Source: Geobacter sp. (lineage in GTDB: Bacteria > Desulfobacterota > Desulfuromonadia > Geobacterales > Geobacteraceae). Taken from it: DNA of 64,000 bases. The stretch is from NCBI GenBank assembly GCA_003574885.1, contig PJFC01000002.1, forward strand, positions 62,001 through 126,000. Reading direction: 5' to 3'. How positions within the stretch are numbered: position 1 is the first letter of the stretch; each line of letters opens with the position of its first letter. Under the pieces are notes generated by a model. It was not told where the DNA came from. It made no database searches and saw only the letters and a list, made by a program, of their open reading frames with translations. The translations under genes were made by a program, and so were the position numbers. Shown in pieces: positions 57,901 through 64,000 of the stretch.

Positions 57901-60033
57901 CGGGGGACCGGCGGCTCTCTCTACTTCCTGCGCCGGCAGGACATTCTTGAAGGGTCCGAGCGGGTGCGGATCGAGGTCCGGGACAAAGATTCAGGGATGG
58001 TGCTCGCCGTCAAGAACCTCACACCGGTGACCGATTACAACGTCGATTACCTGCAGGGGCGGATTCTCCTGACTCAGCCCCTCGACTCGACTGCGGCCGA
58101 CAACCTCTTGGTGCACAGCGATTCCACCGGCGGCAACCCCGTCTTTCTGGTGGCCCGTTACGAATTCACCCCCGGGGTACAGGATCTGAGCGCGATGACG
58201 TTCGGCGGCAGGGCCCATTACTGGATCGGCGACTATGTCAAGCTCGGCGTGACCGGCAACAACGGAAACGACGAGAGCCTGGCCGGTGGAGACGTGACTG
58301 TCCGCAAATCGGCTACCTCCTGGGTCAAGGTTGAAACCGCCCGCAGCCAGGGGTCGGATCTCTTTACCTCGAATTCGCTGGATGGCGGCTACAGTTCCAG
58401 CACCGTCCAGACTCCTGCTGATGGCAGCAAGTCTGCCATGGCCTACCGGATCGACGGCAGCGCAGGCCTGCAGGACTTCAACAAGAACTGGCGGGGCAAG
58501 CTCACCTTATACGCCCAGAAACTGGAGGCGGGGTACACGTCGCCCGGCCAGCTCGCGGCTCAGGACACCGAGCAGATCGGCGGCACGGCGGACATCCCCG
58601 TCACCGACCGCTTTGGACTTTGCTTTAAGGGGGACAAACGAACGGTTGTGAATGGCCTCGAAACGAAGGCTTACGAGCTGAACGGCAATTACCAGCTGGA
58701 TGATCACTGGACGGCGAGCCTGGGCGCTCGCCGGGACAGCCGCGAAGACCATTCGCCGGAGATTCCCCTGACCCAGGAGCAGGGGAACCGGACCGATCTG
58801 GTGGGGAAGGTGGCGTACGATTCCAAGGCGCGCTGGAACGGCTATCTTTTTGGCCAGAAGTCGGTCGAGACAACAAAAAATCGCGGGTCGAATGACCGGA
58901 TCGGCGCTGGGGGCGCCTATCGGGTAACCGACCGCATCAAAGTGAACGGTGAGCTCTCTGGCGGGGGCCTTGGACTTGCTGGCCGGCTTGGCACCGAGTA
59001 TCTCTACAGCGACCGGACCACGATCTACCTCAACTACGTGCTGGAGAACGAGCGGACGGACAACGGCGTGCAGGCCAACAAGGGTACCATGACATCGGGG
59101 TTCCGCAGTCGCTACTCGGACAGCGCCAGTGTCTACGGGGAAGAGCGGTATACCCATGGCGATGTTCCCACCGGTCTTACCCATTCCTACGGCGTCGATC
59201 TGGCGCCCACCGACCGTCTCAATCTCGGGAGCAAGGTGGAGTTCGGCACGCTGCAGGACAACCTCAGTGGCGCCAAGATCAAGAGGACCGCGGCAGGTGT
59301 GAATGCCGGTTACGGGTTCGCGAAACTGAAGCTGGCGAGTGCCCTGGAGTTCCGGATGGACGACGCCGAGCAGCTGGATACCAATTACGCCCGGCGCACC
59401 ACGTGGCTCTGGAAGAACAGTCTCAAGTATCAGCTGACCCCGGATTGGCGGATTATCGGCAAATTCGACTATTCCCAGAGCACGAGCTCGGAGGGTGAGT
59501 TCTACGACGGCAGTTACACCGAGGCGGTGTTCGGGTATGCCTACCGTCCCGTCAACAACGACCGGCTCAACATCCTCGTCAAGTACACTTTTTTCAGCAA
59601 CGTGCCGGCAGCGGACCAGGTCGGCGGTAGCGGCGCGTCCGCCATCGCTCTTCAGCGTAGCCACATCGCGTCGGTGGATGTCATGTACGATCTGACGCCT
59701 CAGTGGACCGTTGGCGGGAAATACGCATACCGGCTCGGGCAGGTTAGCATGGACAGGGTCAACCCTGAGTACTTCGACAGCCGTGCCCATCTGATCGTGG
59801 CACGTGTAGACTGGCATTTCATCCACCAGTGGGATGCCCTGGTGGAAGGTCGCCTGCTTGACCTGCCGGATGCCCAGGATCGTCGGAGCGGCGTGCTTCT
59901 GGGCCTCTACCGCCATCTGGGTGACCACTTCAAGGTCGGCGCCGGCTACAATTTCAGCGACTTTTCAGACGACCTGACCGACCTGAGTTATCGGCACCAG
60001 GGGGTCTTCATCAACATCGTAGGGACAATTTAA
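54943..60033 (+). CDS. OmpA-domain outer-membrane beta-barrel protein (giant)
   Basis: About 1696 residues. A signal peptide (KRWIVLISFLFFSLAGAKTVVCA) is followed by three OmpA-like peptidoglycan-binding domains at about 95-213, 255-375 and 405-530, each with GLS(R/K)xxA and a GRAxNRRVxVE-type ending (the third degenerate). About 540-810 are beta-sandwich linkers, and about 815 to the end is a large beta-barrel (LAFYTKGQFDNGWGVTASAD to the C-terminus). It probably anchors to peptidoglycan and forms a big outer-membrane channel for the DUF11 protein. GGAG at 54934 best fits the GTG at 54943; ATGs at 54931 and 54940 are alternatives. Confidence 0.85.
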   Translation: MKRWIVLISFLFFSLAGAKTVVCAETVPAETVKTAAGTREASAIGETTEQHLPKDQPFSAWLLDPSIFAQDQGDRTEKRRVPEKDVKTVKLTNVVPPIRFRTGEADIPAEYVNLLRDVLDKMRGRLNVRLHFVGHADPQALSGPLKAKFGDNTGLSRERAGTVAEYFQHALGLPAEAISYEGKGDTQPIADNDTEYGRAQNRRVAVEVWYDEIGEKMVEKEVIVPAKVNRVKVCRTETVCKMRYREGNSHRARLKNVVPPLHYDAAMVIVPEEFQQQIRQALLNLHGKEHIVVKFIAHSDNTPLEGRDERIYGEQTGLSKAVARRIALAVQDGLKLPTVAFESDGKGASQPVASNDTTQGRAMNRRVEVEFWHDDPLQELPDDPQICPEDAGAEMVTRVYDPPSGVIAPILFKDGNPVVPDGYAARLHQLMDEIKGKANVRLRFIGYIANERLDRRTAVDYGDDIGWSMARARRAMLAVNEKMGPGGKQAEVEGRGYVQSADPVTTGFTESIESRVVVQVVYDERVPFNDYEGVDITRMTREVNTADAFALNLMRISVDGKSVDDPNKSIPDVERCIDVALDHAEIEFKYDNLRAEPRLNVTAWPRSISHQDVPGSAFAGNLVRFLLYTNYHSFIKRAEVRIFDEGTSVHDKPLAVVPMNGEGMAEWRANFPAFSAPVRELKYLARVYDANDNIDETTPQPLWVVDRIDPAIASADPEKELLAGYGGSRIAQRNIPLNGGTVQAYGSAIPSEHHVWLAGHPEPVDATGRFIAEEILPKGMHTVEVAVLDKSGNGELFLRDLELKKKDWFTVGIADLTLSANKTSGPANLVAPDKPQYNHDLNAEGRLAFYTKGQFDNGWGVTASADTREGKLDEIFSNFMDKSPDALFRRINPDYHVPTYGDDSTVAEDAPTSGKFYVKVTKDDNYGLWGNFRVGYTDNDLAQVDRGLYGGNLHYQTLGVTGFGEKRFMVDGFAADPGTVAGRDEFRGTGGSLYFLRRQDILEGSERVRIEVRDKDSGMVLAVKNLTPVTDYNVDYLQGRILLTQPLDSTAADNLLVHSDSTGGNPVFLVARYEFTPGVQDLSAMTFGGRAHYWIGDYVKLGVTGNNGNDESLAGGDVTVRKSATSWVKVETARSQGSDLFTSNSLDGGYSSSTVQTPADGSKSAMAYRIDGSAGLQDFNKNWRGKLTLYAQKLEAGYTSPGQLAAQDTEQIGGTADIPVTDRFGLCFKGDKRTVVNGLETKAYELNGNYQLDDHWTASLGARRDSREDHSPEIPLTQEQGNRTDLVGKVAYDSKARWNGYLFGQKSVETTKNRGSNDRIGAGGAYRVTDRIKVNGELSGGGLGLAGRLGTEYLYSDRTTIYLNYVLENERTDNGVQANKGTMTSGFRSRYSDSASVYGEERYTHGDVPTGLTHSYGVDLAPTDRLNLGSKVEFGTLQDNLSGAKIKRTAAGVNAGYGFAKLKLASALEFRMDDAEQLDTNYARRTTWLWKNSLKYQLTPDWRIIGKFDYSQSTSSEGEFYDGSYTEAVFGYAYRPVNNDRLNILVKYTFFSNVPAADQVGGSGASAIALQRSHIASVDVMYDLTPQWTVGGKYAYRLGQVSMDRVNPEYFDSRAHLIVARVDWHFIHQWDALVEGRLLDLPDAQDRRSGVLLGLYRHLGDHFKVGAGYNFSDFSDDLTDLSYRHQGVFINIVGTI

Positions 60034-60049
60034 CATGTTGCTGAAAAAC

Positions 60050-60135
60050 AGCCATCTCGCCGCCGTCCTCGAACGCCACCTTGTGCGGCGTAGCGCTGTT
60101 ACGCCTCCGCGGGGCTTTCTGCGGGTGCGACGATC
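60050..60135. repeat. Dispersed intergenic palindromic repeat, copy C
   Basis: Core GGCGTAGC, GCT, GTTACGCC (60087-60105), with one G:T pair in the hairpin. CTTGTGCGGCGTAGCG is shared with copy B. It separates the OmpA-type gene from the next gene and may end or weaken transcription. Confidence 0.6.
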
Positions 60136-60225
60136 TGACTATTTTTGAGCAACCTGACTCCTTATGGGACTTGGAACAACCCTAGTTTATGGCCCGCAGG
60201 GGCACAACCAATCAAGGTGGCGCAT

Positions 60226-60789
60226 ATGTTCAAACTTCTCAAGGCGATCATTGTAGGGATTTCGGTGCTTATCTTTATCCTCCCGGCGTATGGAGCGGAA
60301 GCCCTCAAGGAACAGGGCACGGGTGCTCCCAAGGAACAGGGCACCGACGTTCCCAGGGAACAGAGCAAGGGGCTGGACGAGCAGGTGCAGGAGATCAAGA
60401 CGGATGTTCTCTCCATCGGGACGCAGCTGAACCAGCTGGAGGAGAAGCTGCTCTACCCGTCCGACACCCAGGTCGCTGTTTTCGTGTCGGTGGTCAAGGG
60501 CGAGAAGTTCCGGCTCGATGCTGTGGATATCGAGTTGGACGGTACCACTGTCGCCCATCACCTTTACACCTTCAAGGAGCTTGAAGCCCTGCAAAAGGGG
60601 GGAGTCCAACGCATCTACGTGGGTAACGTCAGGACGGGCGAACACATACTGCACGTGACTGTGCTGGGGAAAACCGAGGGGGGCTCGGACTTTCAGAAGG
60701 ACGAGAGATTCACGGTCGCTAAAGCTATCGGTCCCAAACTGGTTGGGGTCGTCCTGAACAGTAAAACCCTCACGCTGAAGGATTGGTAG
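60226..60789 (+). CDS. Small exported coiled-coil protein, unknown function
   Basis: 187 residues. A signal peptide (MFKLLKAIIVGISVLIFILPAYG) is followed by a short repeated polar linker (KEQGTG, KEQGTD), a coiled coil (LDEQVQEIKTDVLSIGTQLNQLEEKLL) and a beta-rich domain (VAVFVSVVKGEKFRLDAVDIELDG; HILHVTVLG). AAGGTGG lies 5 nt before ATG 60226; the frame extends upstream to 60145 without a signal. It sits between the OmpA-type and TPR genes, so a periplasmic accessory role in the same machinery is likely. Confidence 0.75.
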   Translation: MFKLLKAIIVGISVLIFILPAYGAEALKEQGTGAPKEQGTDVPREQSKGLDEQVQEIKTDVLSIGTQLNQLEEKLLYPSDTQVAVFVSVVKGEKFRLDAVDIELDGTTVAHHLYTFKELEALQKGGVQRIYVGNVRTGEHILHVTVLGKTEGGSDFQKDERFTVAKAIGPKLVGVVLNSKTLTLKDW

Positions 60790-60792
60790 CCC

Positions 60793-62799
60793 ATGTCCAG
60801 GTTGATGCTCATACTGGCGTGCCTGCTGTTCGCCACCTCTGCCCCGGCAGCCGATACTTACACGGCAAAAGGGTTGAAGGATGTCTACTTCGGGGAGGCG
60901 CTCTATCATGCCTACCAGGGGGAATGGTTCGACGCCATTGCCCGGCTCGACACCGAACTGGGGCAGTATCGCAGGCTCGACGAACCGGGCCTCGACACCC
61001 TCCATTTCCACATCAACCAGGCGGAATTCGGCGTGGGCGATTTCGAGCTCGGCTACCGGATGCATCTGCGGGCCGGGCGTGCCATTACCGCGGTTATCCA
61101 GGGGAACGTGGAAGAGCCGGTGCGCAATGACGCGATCTATCGATTGGCGCGACTCTACTTCCAGAAAGATCAACCGGAAGACGCCCTCCAAGCCATGGAA
61201 CGCCTGCACGGGACCGTACCCGCAGCCATTAGGGACGACATGGAATTTCTGCGGGGGGAAATCCTGATGGCGAACGGTTGTTTCCCCGAGGCGGCGCGTG
61301 TTTTCAAAGACTTGCAGAAGGTGAAGGGATTGGAAGGATTTGCCGGTTACAACCTCGGGATTGCACTGATAAGAGAAGGAAAGGAAAAGGAGGGGAGCGA
61401 GTCCCTGGAACGTGCCGGGCAGCTCCCCGGCGATACTTCGGCCGCATCGGCCATCAAGGACAAGTCGAATCTGGTCCTCGGCTACAAACTGCTGGATGGA
61501 AACGCCGGTGAAAATGCCAAGCTGGTCCTCGACCGGGTGCTGCTGAGCGGCCCTTTTTCCAATCGTGCCCTGCTCGGGTCGGGTTGGGCTGATGCCTCAC
61601 GAGGGCTGTACGAGCAGGCTCTCGTTCCCTGGAGCATCCTTGCGGGGCGCGAGGTCACCGATCCCGCGGTACAGGAAGCCCTTCTTGCCGAGCCGTACGC
61701 TTACGGCCAACTCAAGGTATATGGAAAAGCGGCACTACTGTATGGCAAGGCCCTGGACTCCTTCGGCAAGGAGGTCGACAAGCTCGTCGCCTCCGTTACA
61801 TCGGTCAAGGAAGGGAAATTCCTCAAGGCCCTGACGCGGGAAGAACTGAAACAGGATGCCGATTGGGTCGTCAAGCTGCGGAGCCTCCCGGAAGCACCCG
61901 AAACCTACTACCTCCTCGACCTGATGGCTTCCCAGGATTTCCAGGAATCACTCAAGAACTACCTCGACCTGAACGAACTGCAGAAGAAGCTTGTTGTGTG
62001 GGAAAGTGACCTTGATGCCTTCGAGGACATCATCAAACAACGCCGCGCATACTACGAGCCGCTCCTTCCCGTGATCGACCGTTCCTTCAGGGATCTCGAT
62101 GCACACATGCGTTTGCGCCTGGAGCAACGGGAACGGGTCCGCAAGCGTTTGAATGCCTTGCTGACAGCACCGCGCCCCGAGTACCTGGCGACTGCGGAGG
62201 AACGGATAGCTGCGGAGAAAATCGGACGCCTGGAACGGCCCATTGTTGCAAACGGCGGGACGGCGTCTGATGACATGAAAGAGCGGATCGAGCGTTTGCG
62301 GGGGGTGCTCCTCTGGAACATCAGGACCGACTACGACCAGCGTCTCACGGATGCGTACAAGGACCTGCGTGCCCTGAACGAAGCGGTGGACCAGTTGAAA
62401 AAACAGTACGAGTCCTTTGTCCGCACCCGACAGGCCGCCACGCAAAGCTATGAAGGGTATGACGACGTCATTCGAAGGGAGCGCAACCGGATTGCATCGG
62501 CACAGGAAACGGTGAAGGTCTTGATGGCGCGTCAGGGGAACATGCTTGAAACCATGGCCGTCACTGAACTGGACAGGCGGCGGGAACGGCTGGAACAGTA
62601 CCGGATTACTGCGCGTTTCGCCATAGCCGATAGTTATGACCGTGCCACCAGGGCACAGAGTGAAAAGAGCGTCGGTGCCGAGGCAGAGGGTGGTGGCAAA
62701 CGGACTGATAACGGCGTCGGGGCTCAGACCGTAAAAAGCGACGATAACAAGATTGAAAAGAGTGTTGGTAACCAGACTGAAAAGAGTGTTGGCAAATGA
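60793..62799 (+). CDS. Periplasmic TPR protein
   Basis: 668 residues with a signal peptide (MSRLMLILACLLFATSAPA). TPR-like helical repeats fill about 25-350 (ALYHAYQGEWFDAIARLDTE, RLARLYFQKDQPEDALQAM, AYGQLKVYGKAALLYGKAL); about 380-610 is a long coiled coil (LEQRERVRKRLNALL, ALNEAVDQLKKQYESF). The last ~35 residues are a low-complexity tail with repeated EKSVG. It is probably a periplasmic scaffold linking the envelope parts. It follows the small exported protein gene by 3 nt and overlaps the next gene by 4 nt. Confidence 0.8.
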   Translation: MSRLMLILACLLFATSAPAADTYTAKGLKDVYFGEALYHAYQGEWFDAIARLDTELGQYRRLDEPGLDTLHFHINQAEFGVGDFELGYRMHLRAGRAITAVIQGNVEEPVRNDAIYRLARLYFQKDQPEDALQAMERLHGTVPAAIRDDMEFLRGEILMANGCFPEAARVFKDLQKVKGLEGFAGYNLGIALIREGKEKEGSESLERAGQLPGDTSAASAIKDKSNLVLGYKLLDGNAGENAKLVLDRVLLSGPFSNRALLGSGWADASRGLYEQALVPWSILAGREVTDPAVQEALLAEPYAYGQLKVYGKAALLYGKALDSFGKEVDKLVASVTSVKEGKFLKALTREELKQDADWVVKLRSLPEAPETYYLLDLMASQDFQESLKNYLDLNELQKKLVVWESDLDAFEDIIKQRRAYYEPLLPVIDRSFRDLDAHMRLRLEQRERVRKRLNALLTAPRPEYLATAEERIAAEKIGRLERPIVANGGTASDDMKERIERLRGVLLWNIRTDYDQRLTDAYKDLRALNEAVDQLKKQYESFVRTRQAATQSYEGYDDVIRRERNRIASAQETVKVLMARQGNMLETMAVTELDRRRERLEQYRITARFAIADSYDRATRAQSEKSVGAEAEGGGKRTDNGVGAQTVKSDDNKIEKSVGNQTEKSVGK

Positions 62800-64000
62800 A
62801 GCGAATCCTACTCTTAGCCTTTGTTGTTCCGACTATGTTCACCGCCTGTCAATCGGGCGGCAGCAGGGATACCATTGCCCGGTTGCGGAATGTGAATATT
62901 GAGATCAAGGAAGAGACGATTCACGGCGGGCTCGAGGAAGCGATGGTGAGCTATCAGCGTTTTCTGGATGAAACTCCCGAATCGGCGCTGACTCCCGCGG
63001 CGATGCGTCGTCTTGCCGACCTGAAGATCGAGAAGGAATACGGCTACCTGACTGCGCCGGGGGCAACCCAGCCCTCACCCAGAGGGATTGAGCGGAGTAG
63101 TGCTGCGCTGAAGGCACCGGAACGTGCCCAGGACCCGAAGGTCTCTGCCGTTCGTCCGTCCGGGGTTCCGAAATCTCCCCAGGGCGAGTCGCAGGTGGAG
63201 TTTGAAAAAAGGGCGACTCAGAGCCCGCAGCTTGCCGCCACGGACGGAAAACCGGTGGGGAGTCCTGGAGTCGGTGCCGAAGAGTTGGAAAGGGGAGGGG
63301 CACTGGAGGCGATCGCACTTTACAAGAAGCTCCTGGAAAAATATCCGCACTACCCGGGGAACGACCAGGTCCTGTACCAGATGTCCCGTGCCTACGAGGA
63401 ACTGGGACAGGCTGAGGATGCCATGGACGTCATGGACCGGATGGTCCGGGACTTCCCGGATTCACGCTATATCGGCGAGGTGCGGTTCAGACGTGCCGAA
63501 TTCTTTTACGTCCGCAGGCGTTTCCTCGATGCGGAAGCGTCCTACAAGAGCCTCGTGGATATGGGAGTCTCGTCGCCTTACTACGAGCTCGCCCTGTACA
63601 AGCTTGGCTGGACTTTCTACAAGCAGGAGCTGTATGAGGATGCCCTGAAGCGGTTCATTGCGCTGCTGGACCGCAAGGTTGCGACGGGATACGATTTTGC
63701 CCAGACCAAGGACGACCAGGAACGGAAGCGTGTGGACGATACTTTCCGGGTCATCAGTCAGAGCTTCTCGTATCTTCACGGCGCCGACTCCGTGGTGGAG
63801 TACTTCGATACCAACGGCAAGCGGAGCTATGAGGACCTCGTCTACAGCAACCTCGGCGAATACTATTTTGACAAGCGCCGATACAGCGATGCCGCCAGCA
63901 CCTACAACGCATTCGTCAAGCGCAACCCATTCCACCGTGTCTCGCCGCAGTTTCACATGCGTGTCATTGAAATCCAGATGGCGGGCGGCTTCCCGAGCCT
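62796..64000 (+). CDS. TPR lipoprotein, 3' end beyond window
   Basis: At least 401 residues are visible. The N-terminus MKRILLLAFVVPTMFTAC looks like a lipoprotein signal with Cys at 18. A Pro/Ser-rich linker (about 90-165) separates an N-terminal helical part from TPR repeats starting near 167 (GGALEAIALYKKLLEKYPHYPGNDQVLYQMSRAYEELG, then DAMDVMDRMVRDFPDSRYI). Such lipoproteins occur in Deltaproteobacterial envelope and motility machines. The start overlaps the previous stop (ATGA). The gene is cut by the window end. Confidence 0.8.
   Translation, partial: MKRILLLAFVVPTMFTACQSGGSRDTIARLRNVNIEIKEETIHGGLEEAMVSYQRFLDETPESALTPAAMRRLADLKIEKEYGYLTAPGATQPSPRGIERSSAALKAPERAQDPKVSAVRPSGVPKSPQGESQVEFEKRATQSPQLAATDGKPVGSPGVGAEELERGGALEAIALYKKLLEKYPHYPGNDQVLYQMSRAYEELGQAEDAMDVMDRMVRDFPDSRYIGEVRFRRAEFFYVRRRFLDAEASYKSLVDMGVSSPYYELALYKLGWTFYKQELYEDALKRFIALLDRKVATGYDFAQTKDDQERKRVDDTFRVISQSFSYLHGADSVVEYFDTNGKRSYEDLVYSNLGEYYFDKRRYSDAASTYNAFVKRNPFHRVSPQFHMRVIEIQMAGGFPS

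Overview
The window is a bacterial chromosome segment that reads as a member of the Geobacteraceae (Desulfuromonadales; Geobacter or a close relative). The evidence is a 27-CXXCH cytochrome built from triheme c7-type repeats, a decaheme cytochrome beside an MtrB/PioB-type porin, an octaheme cytochrome, a large chemotaxis-like operon, tandem GEMM-I riboswitches and conserved housekeeping orders such as tmk-holB-ricT-metG. No organism name is given, so this is inference from gene content.

Layout. 1-3.8 kb (minus): metG (cut by the window edge), a PSP1/RicT-type gene, holB, tmk. 3.9-8.3 kb (plus): rnc, a radical SAM gene, era, der. 8.4-23.8 kb (plus): a tightly packed Che-type operon (PATAN-receiver-GAF protein, CheY, CheA, ExeA-like ATPase, two CheW, receiver proteins, HEAT-repeat protein, CheR, CheB, GAF protein, CheY) that runs straight into the 27-heme cytochrome gene. 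23.8-28.3 kb: leuS, lptE, holA, then rpsT on the opposite strand. 28.4-39.2 kb: a mostly minus-strand electron-transfer island with a decaheme lipoprotein and MtrB-like porin pair, a divergent LysR regulator, an MCP, an octaheme cytochrome, a small exported protein and a second barrel protein. 39.5-48 kb (plus): miaB, a bifunctional-nuclease-domain gene, an M42 peptidase, guaB, guaA, gph, a cca/pcnB-type gene and tRNA-Gly(CCC). 48.1-64 kb (plus): two tandem promoter/GEMM-I/terminator modules, a small ORF, then a surface cluster with a 1719-residue DUF11 protein, a ~1696-residue OmpA/beta-barrel protein, a small exported protein and two TPR proteins, the last cut by the window edge.

Most notable points. 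(1) The MtrB/PioB-like porin gene carries one in-frame TGA, 141 codons before a normal outer-membrane-barrel C-terminus. An 8-bp stem with a GUU loop starts 15 nt after the TGA, as expected of a bacterial SECIS, so this may be a selenocysteine-containing porin of an extracellular electron conduit. (2) A ~385-bp module of promoter, cyclic-dinucleotide riboswitch and terminators is tandemly duplicated ahead of the surface cluster. (3) The Che operon has no receptor gene and is joined to a giant nanowire-type cytochrome gene. (4) A family of dispersed intergenic palindromic repeats occurs at four places.

How the genes fit together (inference): the cytochromes and porins move electrons across the envelope, the LysR protein probably controls the neighbouring conduit genes, the Che-type operon is probably a non-flagellar signalling pathway, and a cyclic dinucleotide probably sets expression of the large surface proteins.
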